Below, piece by piece: positions 11,400 through 21,907 of a stretch of DNA of 64,000 nt. A model generated the notes under the pieces. It saw only the letters and a program-made list of their open reading frames with translations. It was not told the origin of the DNA and ran no database searches. This stretch comes from Lyophyllum atratum (taxonomy: Eukaryota; Basidiomycota; Agaricomycetes; Agaricales; Lyophyllaceae). Made by a program: the position numbers and the translations under genes. How positions within the stretch are numbered: the first letter of the stretch is position 1; each line of letters begins with the position of its first letter. The stretch lies in the NCBI GenBank assembly GCA_014905825.1, contig JACGCN010000002.1, positions 744,001 to 808,000 on the forward strand, read 5' to 3'.

Positions 11400-12610
11400 T
11401 CTGATACAATTATTGCTCCACTTTGATAGGCTCACGATGTGAATAGGCTGCGTTTAGACTCAGACAGCATTTTGACGTCGCATTCTGGAATCTGGCCTAC
11501 TATGGTCAATTTATAATCACACGGGTTTCAAGATCGCAGGAAAGTCATTGACTTTCACCTGTGGGAGGCCGTGAGGCTCTGCTGTGGAATGATGTATATG
11601 CGAAGTCCGAAATGAACTGAGATAAGGCAGGATAAAACAAATGAACGGATGATGAAGCATGTCTCAACAATGGCAAAATGCTTTGTGTCTAGTGATTTTA
11701 AAGTCAGGTCAAGGTTTTCTGCCAAATTAGGCAAGACCGTCACAGGTGATGTCCTAGCTCTCAAAAAACCGAACTGAACTGATGAAGACCAGTCACAATC
11801 AGTCCTATGACCGATTTTGACCGGATTCACCAAAACCAGTCCTAGATTAGTGATAACCAGTGGTAACCGGTTATGTATGCCATCTAAGATGTAGAGTATG
11901 ATTTCAGCTTCTGAATAAACCCTGGACCATGAAAATCCAATAGGATCTGACTGCGATATGAGTGAATTAAGATGACTAGCATAGTCTGTACTCAAACTCA
12001 GTGTCCCGAAATTGTTTCAGCCATATCATATTCAATTGTGATCCGATTCGTTTGACCCAGGGGCCAATTTAAAGCCATATGGAAGGGCTAAAAGGTGGTA
12101 CATAGTACATATAGTAATAACCGGTCATGAACCGGTGGAGACCGGTTATTTCCAGTTACGCAGAATTTCAGATGGTGAAAATAACTGGACTGGTGCACTG
12201 CCAGTCATTCCAGGATGACTTGTCATTATCAGCCACAGATCAGTTCCAGTTTGGTGTTTTTAGTCATGGTGATGGTGAAGGTGCACCAAAGACTGAGATG
12301 GTGTTGGTGGCAAAGGTGAGAGGATTCACAACTTTATGATGCACCAAACAAAAGTTGGTGATGACCACGGACTTCGACTCCAACACAATTTGTGAAGGCA
12401 AATTGTTCAGACAGTGAGTTAAAGACGATGAGAGTGACAAGAGAAATGAGATCTGAAGTGTGAAGTGGGATTTATTGCCGGTAAATGAAGTGTAGCAGGC
12501 GAGTGGCAGGTCAAAAGTAGAGTCCTCAATGACAGGAGTACTAACTTTCACCCAGCACCTTCGACATGGCCGAGTTCAAGAGAGTGAGAATTGACGAGAG
12601 CCTTCTCCCT
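11400..12610. repeat. Repeat-like, gene-poor DNA with clustered ACCGGT/ACCAGT words
   Basis: No gene with family resemblance is visible. The stretch 11760-12160 is unusually rich in related words (accggt, accagt, ccggtt), including a 10-base inverted repeat, 12116-12125 against 12141-12150. Together with the neighbouring retroelement relic, this suggests decayed transposon DNA. No intact terminal repeats could be traced by eye. Confidence 0.4.
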
Positions 12611-12639
12611 CCATGACTCAACACCGGTTCGACGGCCTT

Positions 12640-13130
12640 CATTGTAAGCTTTGGCTTAACGTTGTTGAGCGAGTATTACGGCATCCCAAGCCGCTTTACA
12701 GTGAGTTTCCAAGGCCTGCACAAAGACCTCTCCCTTTACGCTATGGGGAAGTTCGAAAAGTGGGATGTAGAGGAGTGAACCGCGGAGCTGGCGCTGACAA
12801 GCATTGGGCCCAAGATACTCGGTCCATAGTGACATACGTCCGGAGTAGTTACTCTATCGCAGTGTTCAAGATTTTGGTTTGGCCCTCCGTTTGAGGATGA
12901 TGAACAGACGATAGCGCCATGATGCTACCGTAGCTCTCCACAACGATCTCCAGAAAACCGTGGACCAGAGTACGGGATTCTGTACTGACTGACGAGTCGA
13001 AGAATCGGCAGTGCATGTCCACTTCATCATCAACGCCAGAGAGAGACCTCACGAAGAGGTTTCCTGCTGATCCACTGGAATGACCCCTGCTGTAAGATGA
13101 TGCAGGTAAATTCATCTCCTCAGGCGGCAC
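12640..13130 (-). mobile_element. Ty3/gypsy retrotransposon relic (integrase fragment)
   Basis: Reading the minus strand from about 13130 downward gives RTLVHGFLEIVVESYGSIMA followed by SSVHHPQTEGQTKILN, then, after an in-frame stop, LLRTYVTMDRVSWAQCL. The HPQTEGQT block is the signature at the end of the catalytic core of Ty3/gypsy integrases (usually YHPQTDGQTE), and the preceding and following segments are in the expected order. The frame is broken and no reverse transcriptase, protease, gag or long terminal repeat is visible, so this is a dead fragment. Confidence 0.75.
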
Positions 13131-13350
13131 CCAACGAACGTAATATACAAGCTGCGCACCTGTATGGTGAAGCCTGCTTTGTTGTTAGTCAAGGATACCA
13201 AAAAGAACTGACTCTCCGTGCAAAACTTGGCACTGTAAGAAGGTGGAGGACGGAAGTGGGTGAAGCATGGGGTAGATCAGGTCGCGTTCGAGTCGAACTT
13301 CCGACTCACAAGCAAGCGCACACAAAAGATATTCTTGGACTCCTTCTACG

Positions 13351-15177
13351 ATGAACGAGTCGCTAATCAGTCAGTATATACCAACTACTTTATCAGACTT
13401 ATAAAGCTGACCTCCTTTAGGCCCCTTCAACATCACCCACCCGACCGCCGTTCAAACATCCCTGTTTGCCTCCGCGCTCTTCGCGCGCTTCGACCCGTCA
13501 GGACGATACATTGGAGTTGGAGGGACGAGTGGGGCGGCAGCAATCTGGGATCTTGAGACTAGAGCGCGTATTCGCTGGCTCGAGGGCCATGTGAAGGCTG
13601 TGACAAGCCTCGAGTGCGTTATTCATTTCACCAAGAAACTTCAACGTCCTAATCCGACTCGAGCTCAGTTGGTCATCCAGCTCTCGCTGGGTCTTGACGT
13701 CCTCGAAGGACTGGAACGTCATAAAATGGGATCTTGCCTCTAAATGCGACCCGATTCAAAGACATTCGACTATCCGCTTCGATGGGCCAGTGGTGTCAGC
13801 ATCATTTCATCCAAGAAATAGGTATGTACACGCGAATCCTTGTAATATCACTGAGTGTAACATCTCTGGCGACGCAGCAACATCATCTTAGCTCTGCTAA
13901 GTTCTGGTGAAGCTTTCGTTTCAGACCTTCGAAAAGATCAGCGGTCTCGAGTTGAGTTGTGCGAGGTTCAGGACGAGAGTGATAGCGAGGAACACTCAAG
14001 CAGACTACGGTTGGTCTCCTTACCTTTTGGTCGTTATGTTCTATCATGACACGAGCAGCTCGATGATGACTGTAGCGCGTTTCGATCCTTCAGGAAAACA
14101 CATCTTCGTCGGTACATCCTCTGGATCAATTCTCGTCTTCAACGCCCGGACGAAGACGGTGAGTCTCCTTTTATGAGGAAAGTCTTTGCTGCTAAGATCA
14201 TTACCCTAGATGATTGCGCGTCATAAAATTACCGGTGCAGGAACTATGAAAGGCCTTGACTTTGCAAAATCTGGACGGTGAAATCGTGTGTTTCGCCCGC
14301 GCATCGACCTTAATTAATCGCTTGGAACCTGAACTTGATCCTCAGCCGCCTCGTTACAAACTCCTCCGACAGGACTCTCCGCCAGTTCAACCTTCCGATC
14401 TATCCGCCTCCAAACGCCGACGGCGAATTCATTGACGAAGAGCTCGAACCGACACATAGGTTCAACGACCCTATAAACAAGACGGCAGTGGTATGGCATG
14501 TCGTACAGTCCCGATGGAGAATGGCTTGCAGGGGGTAAGCTTGCGTGGACTTCAATGGCATTTGCGCTAAGTAATTTACAGGAGCGGCCGATCCGGCTAC
14601 CCATAAAATCTATATTTGGGATATATCAAACGATGGCCAGTTTGCGAGTGCCTTGGACGGCGGGCGTGAGCCGCTCGTTCATTTACATGTCGGTGACGTC
14701 CCCGTTGCCACGATAGTGCATGCAGCTGATATATCATATATTTTCGCCAGTGGCACCCTTCAAAATCTTCAATCGCCTCCACCACGAATCACGGCAACAT
14801 TCTTATCTGGCACTGTCCAAATCCAGAACGATGGGGTGCTTTCGCCGGCGGGTTTGAGGAGGTGGACGAGAATGTTGAATATGAAGAGAAAGAGGACGAG
14901 TTCGATATCGTAAGTTTGAGCGCCATCACAATTGCCAAGGGTTAACACATCTATGCTCTCACAGGAGGATGAAGAAGACATCTTGAAACGCAAGATGAAA
15001 GAGGAGGATGAAGAAGTGGATATTGATACCATCGTCGAGGACTCCAAGCGCCTCAATACCCAGCCAGACCGTATAGAAACGGAGGATGAGGATTTTGCAT
15101 GGGCTGATCATGACGCCGAAGATAAGAGTGCATTCAGGATGGAGATCACCATGCAGGATGATGACTCGGATATGTAA
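13351..15177 (+). CDS. SWD1: Swd1 / RbBP5, WD40 subunit of the COMPASS H3K4 methyltransferase complex
   Basis: Swd1 (RbBP5 in animals) is a nuclear WD40 subunit needed for Set1 activity. The start ATG 13351 opens a short exon (MNESLIS) spliced to PFNITHPTAVQTSLF. WD repeats follow: FARFDPSGRYIGVGGTSG, AAIWDLETRARIRWLEGHVK, SSSSRWVLTSSKDWNVIKWD, SASFHPRN, a phosphodegron-like acidic stretch (ESDSEEHSS), MMTVARFDPSGKHIFVGTSS, RRLVTNSSDRTLRQFNLP, MSYSPDGEWLAGG and WHPSKSSIAST. The C-terminus is the acidic tail typical of the family (EDEEDILKRKMKEEDEEVD ... DEDFAWADHD), ending at TAA 15175-15177. All introns inferred are 45-65 nt GT-AG. Confidence 0.9.
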
Positions 15178-15354
15178 TACCTTGCATACGCGATATGTAA
15201 CCTTTAACTAGTCGCAAGAGGTACTCGTGCGGCCGTGGTGAAGCTCACGATGATCTCAATAGACACATGAAATCTATGCCTTCAGTGGTATCAGATTGTC
15301 GGGCTGCACTGATCGAGGGTGCCGAGCTTGTCGTCAATCACTTGCTTGCTCACG

Positions 15355-16965
15355 ATGTCCATGTCGACCACTCTCAAGCCCTTGCTTGATGGTCTCCAAG
15401 TGCCTGCTGATTACGCGCGCTACGAAAATATCTCCGACGACACTGTTCTGGCTCGTCTGGACGAATGGAAATGCTCCGCTGACCATATTCTTCAAGAGAT
15501 ACGAAGCATACTCAAGCAACAGGCGTCAGAACTCTCCATTCCAGATCAAGCCAATGTCGTCTCAGCAGCAGCTCCATTTGATAGTCAAGATCCTTGGACA
15601 ACTGAAACTTTACGGAGTGTAGCGGAAGGTGCGTAAGCCATAGATGTTGACCTCTTAGTGATTGACTCATGGACAGACATACTTCAACACTTCTCCAATC
15701 CCCAGCCAGCATTACTCTCACAGATTCTGACACATAATGTCAAACCTCTCTTTCAACTAAACCCCCATCCCTCCCTCAATGCCTCAGGTCGGAAGCTCGC
15801 GCGGCCAGCGGGTGGCCCGATGGCGTCTCAAGACTTCTATGACGCGCAGACGTGGAAAACATCTCCTGGTGTCGTGAACCTCGTTTCATGGTGTGTGCGA
15901 CATATTCCTGTACGTTCTCCCTCCCGCTCCATCGCTCAAACAGTGTTTGACGCGTGTTGAAGCGCGATGCCTACGAGGGTCTGTGGCATCTCATTATACC
16001 GCCTGTAATGGCTTTGCTCGACGATTACGAAGCGCGATACAAGTTGCAAGGCGTAGAAATCGTGTCCCAGATGCTCCAACACGTTCCCGGACAGTTGTTG
16101 AAGCGCACCGGCGTGGAAGGGCTCATTCGCTCGGTGCGTAAAACTGCATTTCAATCTCCATCGTTCAGCTAAGAGCTTTGATAATAGTCTCTTAATACCT
16201 GCCTCACGCATCTTAACAACCCCGAGACGCCCCAACTCATCGAAGCTGCGGTGGCCGCGTCATTGTCGCTGACCTTCCTCACCACTAGCGCCGGCTCTGC
16301 TGACCATTTCGATCAGCTTTGCGCCTTGCTTGGAGAAGGCATCATCAGCGGCATCTGGCTCTACGCTGCTGACAGACCAGATGTGCTCCTTGCATCCCTG
16401 GAAGCCCTCCCTCCGGTTTTACGTGCTCTTAGCATAGGAAATGCACGATTTCTCAAGGTATATTCACACGCCTGTGAATGCGCGAAAGAAGGTTAAACAT
16501 CGCGCCAAATACGCAGGCTCTCATCACACAACTCGTGTACTCGCTGAAGCCCAACCCAGTGAACCCATGGCCGGCCGATATACAGATAACTTCCCTCCGG
16601 GTGTTGACGATTCTCATAGAAGAATGCGCGCCATGCATTCCGCGATGGAAGATCACAATTCTAGACGGGGTCGCAAGGTGCTGGGTGACGCTTAAGGATT
16701 CCGGAACCGATAACCGTGAGTCCGATATTGCTATCACTTCTGCGACATATGACGCGAGAGGTTCTCGGGTCTAGCTGTTCTCGATGCTGAATTGCGTCAC
16801 ACGTGCGAAGTACTCAAAAAGAACTGCCCCTCGGTGATTGAGGTAGGACAGCATAGGCAGTCCATGGGTGTCAGCGCTAACGTGTCATTCAAGGTGGAGT
16901 ACAAGCGACTGATCGCGTATGACCGGATAATGTTTGGGGACCTACTCGGCATGTCAGAACAGTGA
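15355..16965 (+). CDS. TTI2: Tti2-like TELO2-interacting protein (TTT complex)
   Basis: The HEAT-like helical protein encoded here resembles Tti2 (DUF2454), which works with Tel2 and Tti1 to stabilise PI3K-related kinases such as TOR and ATM/ATR. From ATG 15355 the exons give PLLDGLQVPADYARYENISD, DILQHFSNPQPALLSQILTH, GVVNLVSWCVRHIP, then the best-conserved block YEGLWHLIIPPVMALLDDYE, YKLQGVEIVSQMLQHVP, TCLTHLNNPETPQLIEAAVA. It continues with RVLTILIEECAPCIPRWKIT and ends VEVEYKRLIAYDRIMFGDLL... at TGA 16963-16965. An upstream overlapping frame at 15267-15389 is coding-like, so the true N-terminus may be longer. Confidence 0.72.
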
Positions 16966-17265
16966 CACGGTCGAAATAATCTAGATTCACCGAGGTATGC
17001 GAAAGGAAGGCCCAGAAAGATCTAGGTTAAGACATTGAAGGGTCGTGTGCGAGAGAGAGAGAAGGAGAGAGATTGGCTTCGAATCTGCATGCATGTACAT
17101 AGTAGAGAAACCGGGGCAAGAGAATAGAGGTCGGAGCCGTAAACGGCACATAGCATGAACTTCTTCCCGGAATAGCGGTTTGCACCGGACTCACGTGTCA
17201 AACTGGTCCCGATATTTTTGGATTCCTACTTTAATCGAGCCTCGGTCGTCCTGCTTCCTGCCATC
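16966..17265. promoter_or_regulatory. Intergenic region with a GA-rich microsatellite
   Basis: A purine tract of GA repeats lies at 17050-17072 about 200 bases upstream of the start at 17266. No gene was seen. The tract could act as a promoter element, but nothing more specific can be said. Confidence 0.35.
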
Positions 17266-17960
17266 ATGAGTATCTCCATCGACGACCTTACCTCCTCGCT
17301 CTCTTCCAGCCACATTGGCCAGGAAGCAAGGGATCTCGCTGCCCTTCAGGTATATATGCTTTAGCTGCTTCCCCCCGCGATAACTGACAGTATCTTAAGG
17401 CACAACTGGCCCAAACTCTCTTCGGCCAGTCTATCGCGCGATCCTCAAATCCTCGACAAGTCTCCCGCAGAACGTCGTTCACTCAGCCATGCAATACTCC
17501 CACATTTTCTTCGAATTTCTCGCAGTTCGACGACCAACGCGGTCAGACTGCTACCTCCAAGCCGGGCGGCTTCTCTTTCGATACTTGCCATGATATGGAA
17601 GAAGACGAACGTATGGTTGAGGATTTGCTTATTACTTGTTCTCCCATGTCTGCAAATCATTCCGCCTTCCAGTTCTCGCTCCCTCTATCGCCTGGGTCCA
17701 AAAGCCACTTGACGTCCAACAATCAAACGTCTGAAACATCTTCATCTTCCTTCACTTCCACCGATCCATTTTACATGGCTCAGTCTCAAGCACAATACCA
17801 CAACCCATCTCCCCAGTCCACATTCACACAACTCGGACAACTACCCCAGCAATCCCCTTTTACCTTCCAACAGCGACGAGACCACCCCGGAACGAGCCAC
17901 TCTGCCCCCGCGCTCTCCTTGGATACCCATTCCTTTCTCGTGGCTACATCAGCCCATTGA
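17266..17960 (+). CDS. Short Ser/Gln/Pro-rich protein of unknown function
   Basis: Two exons: 17266-17349 and 17400-17960, joined across a 50-nt GT-AG intron. The protein (about 215 residues) starts MSISIDDLTSSLSSSHIGQE, continues with a short helical segment (ARDLAALQAQLAQTLFGQ), and then becomes a low-complexity chain rich in Ser, Gln, Pro and Phe (for example SHLTSNNQTSETSSSSFTST and LGQLPQQSPFTFQQR). One acidic patch (DMEEDERMVEDLL) could be a helix. I recognise no domain. The N-terminal helix followed by a disordered Gln/Ser tail would fit a regulatory or RNA-granule protein, but that is a guess. The stop TGA is followed by more than 500 bases without a gene. Confidence 0.65.
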
Positions 17961-18581
17961 AAGCGTTTTGGCAGGCCGTTAGATTGATGTAGACCCTGAC
18001 GGCCGTGTCTGCATTCCGATCACTTCTTCTGTCATTACCCCATACCGTATCTCACCCCACGACCCTACCTGACCCCGCGACACCTTGCAACGCAACGTCT
18101 GCTCACCGGCCCCACTCCCTATACCGCATGATCCAGAGCCTCATGTTCTCCTCGTTTCGTGCAGAACGCCGATATCTAGAGACCCGACCCGGTAATGACC
18201 GGCCCGACATCTGGTGATCCGTCATGCTCGTGTGCTCCGCGTTTTACCACCCCGATCTCAATCTGTGTTCGATCTCATCTTTAGATACACCGCTTTTGCG
18301 CCTTTGTACTAATTGTACTAGTACTCGTACCCCCTTTCTGTTGTAATACTTCCGAACTCTCCTCTTATCTTGTCTCCCTAGATTTATCGCCATGATTTTC
18401 TTATCCATCTTACAGCCGCTCCTCTGATATCACTCTGTGTTCCGATAACCATACAGAATTGCATTACAGTTTCTGAAATTACACAGCAGAAGCAGGGGGA
18501 GTGGTCCAGTGAAGAAAGGTCGTGCATGTAGAATAAGGGTATCCACAGGAGAGATCGACGGCAAGAAAGGCATGCACAAGG
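17961..18581. other. Convergent 3' flanks, no gene seen
   Basis: This is the region between the stop of the Ser/Gln-rich protein (+) and the stop of calcineurin B (-). It is C/T-rich and holds only short open frames without family resemblance; it probably contains both 3' untranslated regions. Confidence 0.45.
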
Positions 18582-19529
18582 CTAAAATAGGTCTTCTAGC
18601 GTCATTTGCTTCACAATATCCTGCGACCAAGACACCCCATGAGCACACCAGCTGACAGGGAAAGCGATGCCCGGGAGAAACACCCACCGTGTTTGAAACC
18701 ATCTGTGCAAACTCATCAAAGCTCAGCTTCCCATCGCCGTCCTGATCTGCCTCAAGTATCGTCTTGTCCACAATCTGTTGCAGTTGTTGATCCTGTGAAA
18801 GAGGCGTGTTAAAGATTGTTCCGTCTATCGAGGCTTTTACAACACACCTTCAGATTGCTCCCGACCATCATCTTTAGCACCAAGAAGAGCTCTCCATTGG
18901 AGATGAAGCCATCGCGGTCAACATCGTACACCTTGAATGCGACTTTGTTTTGGACACAAAACCGCGTTCTGTGAGCTGAATAAAGGTAGGAACTGACGGA
19001 GTCGTACATTTGAGTTTCTCTTCCCGTCCCCCGCGACTGCTAAACGCGCTCAGCCCACCCACAAACTCCTGGAAGTCAACCGTTCCTCCGCCGCTAGAGA
19101 ATTCAATCACATCATCTATACCGCGACTTCAACGGCTGGGTGGACATGCGCTGCTCACTCCTCGTCAAAGATCGCAATCATACGTGATGCGAGGGGGTTT
19201 GTTGCGATTTGGGGTATCTGGAGGAATTCGTCTCGATCGATGGATCCCGAACCATCACTGAAGAAGGGCATGGCGGCTTCAGATCCATTTTATTGAGCGT
19301 GCTCGAGTGACGTACCTGTCGAGCTTCATAAACCGTTTCTTCAACCGCTCCAGTTCAGGTTGTGTGACTGCCGTGCGCGTCATTAAGACATATAACCTGC
19401 AGGCTATGTAACATACAGTTGGACCGTTTTTCCATGTCCTCCATGAACTGGGATGCTAGTGCAGATGATGCTTAACGAGACCGTGAAACATCGCAGATTA
19501 GGCAGGTAACACGTACGTGATTGACCCAT
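18582..19529 (-). CDS. CNB1: Calcineurin regulatory subunit B
   Basis: EF-hand subunit of the Ca2+/calmodulin-dependent phosphatase calcineurin, which drives stress and hyphal growth responses. Exon 1 is only MGQS (ATG at 19529), which keeps the N-terminal Gly used for myristoylation in the family. Later exons give [11 protein letters not shown], the segment [20 protein letters not shown], the EF-hand [18 protein letters not shown] followed by KMMVGSNLK, and the last EF-hand [17 protein letters not shown]. The C-terminus is [12 protein letters not shown] at the TAG at 18582-18584. The visible Ca2+-binding loops have the expected acidic residues at positions 1, 3, 5 and 12. It is a spliced gene of several short introns, of normal family length. 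Confidence 0.93.
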
Positions 19530-19788
19530 GATTGCAAGAGATCGTTTGTTGTCGTTATATGTGGTTGAAGGGGGTGGTGTACAAGGAGGATCGAGTCACC
19601 AGGACTTGTAAGTTTAGCTGTGAGCAAGGGTGCTCTTCTCACCAACGGCAATGATCAGTGCAGTACAGCCCTCGTGGGAAGGACGCACGTGCAGAGCACT
19701 TTGTTTTTACTTTCCACACTGAATACCGCGACGCCTCATCTGTCCATGGTGCTGCAATAGCTCGAGAGTGCGCCTGAAGGAAGAGTAT

Positions 19789-21791
19789 ATGTTACCTTAT
19801 TTGCAGAGATTTCACGTACCAATTCGACGCGCCCTCGCCAAGGCTAGGCACTTCCAATTCCTGGTTCCTGCTGCACCACCTTTCAGGCACCCTATTCCCA
19901 TCCACGACCGGCGTTTTTCGCCTGTATCTCGTTCCTTGTCGACCAATACTGAGCCCAGTGCAGTAACTCGTGAACTCGTCGCGTCCGATGCACAGCGGCG
20001 CACTATTTACGCCCTCTCTACGCCTCCAGGAAAGGCTGGTGTAGCGGTCGTCAGGATATCCGGGCCTGACGCCCTGCTTGTCTGGAAACATATGGTCAGG
20101 ACCCCCAAAAATGGAGATACCTTGCCTGAGCCGTGGAAAATGGAACGATGCCATATCGTTCAGCCCAGGAATGCGTCTGAACAACTCGATGACGGACTAG
20201 CAGTTTACTTCCGAGGTAGGCACCTGTGCGTTCCCAAAGGCTGTTCCATTCCTGATCTCCGTGAATCTACAGGGCCCCGATCATTCACTACTGAGGACGT
20301 TGTTGAACTGCACTTGCACTCCGGTCGCGCAATCATCTCGTCGGTGCTCTGTGCCCTCTCTCAACTACCATTTTGCCGCCCCGCAGAGGCTGGCGAGTTC
20401 ACGCGCCGCGCGTTTCACGGCGGGCGGCTGGACCTAACCCAGGTTGAAGGGCTCAAGGACCTTATTAACGCCGAGACGGAGGGTCAACGACGCATCGCAA
20501 TGATGGCTGCCGGGGTGGGATACTCTTCACTTTACTTTCCGCGTGATCTGGTCATCTGAGCGGTATGCAGGGTGCTGTGAGAGCACAGTTCGAAGAGTTG
20601 CGTCTTGGGATCATCGGTTGCCTTGCGAATGTTGAAGCCCTCATTGATTTTGGTGAGGGTGAAGATATCGAGGAGGGAGTGTACGAACAAGGTGAGAATG
20701 TCGCTACAAGGTGGAGATAAATCTTAACCTTGGTATTTTCAGCCAGATCGCGAGCCCAAGATCTCCTCGCAGCCATCCAGAAGCACTTGAAGGACAGTCG
20801 CCGTGGCGAAATTATCCGCTCCGGTGTTCGCCTCGCCATATTCGGTCCTCCAAATGCTGGCAAAAGCAGCTTGTTGAACTTTCTTAGGCATGTCGTTATA
20901 TCGCTTTAACCTTCAGGTGATAACCTCAACTCCAATAGCCCAAAGAGAAGCTGCTATCGTAACATCCTGTCCCTGGAACGACACGAGATATCTGGAGCTA
21001 TCCCTTGACATTGGTGGTCTTCCAATCATCGTTGCTGACACCGCCGGTCTCCGCGTCACCGATGACCTTGTCGAAAGTATCGGTATTGAGCGGGCGAAAA
21101 ATGCGTCAGTATCCTCATATCCGATGCTTTCTTCGATCAATTGACCTCGCAATAGTGTCCAGGGCCGCGGATATCTCGCTATGCGTGCTGTCGCTCCCTG
21201 AAGTTCTTGTCCAGACCTCACACGGGACCCAAGCTCATGATCCCGTCGTCTCTAGAGGAGTTTGATCACGCCAGACACATTATTCCTGTACAACAAATCC
21301 GACTTGTCGTCGCCCAACGCTCCTAGTCAGGCACTAGCTTTGTCGAGCAATAGTCACCACACCGCATGGGCTGCAAGTCTGGGCACTGGTGAAGGGACTA
21401 CCAAGCTTTATGTCTGGATTTGCAAAAGCGCTGCAGGATCGGTACGTGCAGTCTTCTTTGTATCTCAGTCGCATCATCTTAGTCCCGCATCTTCAGCTTC
21501 AACCTACACGAGGATGAAGCTATCTGCGGAAACACCGTTGATAACGCGTGAGCGGCATCGCGTCCACCTTGAGTCTGCGTGCCGTTTCCTGCAGGCTTTC
21601 CTCGATACATGTACGTCCGCGCTTGTTTACCACTTCACATCTCCTGAATGCACTCGTCAGCCTCAGCAGACGTCGTATTGGGTGCGGAGGAACTGAGGTA
21701 CGCAGCGCAGGCGCTCGGGAAAGTATCTGGGGTAATAGACGTCGAAGATATCTTAGACGCTGTCTTTAAAGACTTTTGTATTGGCAAATAA
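19789..21791 (+). CDS. MSS1: Mitochondrial tRNA-modification GTPase MSS1/GTPBP3 (MnmE family)
   Basis: MnmE-type GTPases act with MTO1 (MnmG) to build the modified wobble uridine of mitochondrial tRNAs. From ATG 19789 there is a basic, amphipathic presequence ([20 protein letters not shown]), then the folate-binding domain ([40 protein letters not shown]). After an intron come the G1 loop [14 protein letters not shown]3 as DTAG ([12 protein letters not shown]), G4 as NKSD and the hallmark C-terminus FCIGK at TAA 21789-21791, whose Cys is catalytic in the family. The G2 region reads [12 protein letters not shown] where the family has CPGTTRDILELS. Shifting the frame over about 20 bases restores the family sequence exactly, so two compensating indels lie at about 20971-20991. 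Confidence 0.92.
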
Positions 21792-21907
21792 CTGTTGCCC
21801 CTTTGAGGGGTCATGCTCCAGGGGTACTGTGATTGATCACAACTAATTTCCCAGAAACTTTTATCGTCTCGCCCGCTTCCCTCCTGAAATGATTTATGAG
21901 CGGTAGC

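Noticed and set aside
12264..12551. Open frame on the minus strand upstream of the retroelement relic
   Set aside because: Leu/Ser-rich with no reverse transcriptase or gag motif; more likely chance in repeat-like DNA than part of the element.
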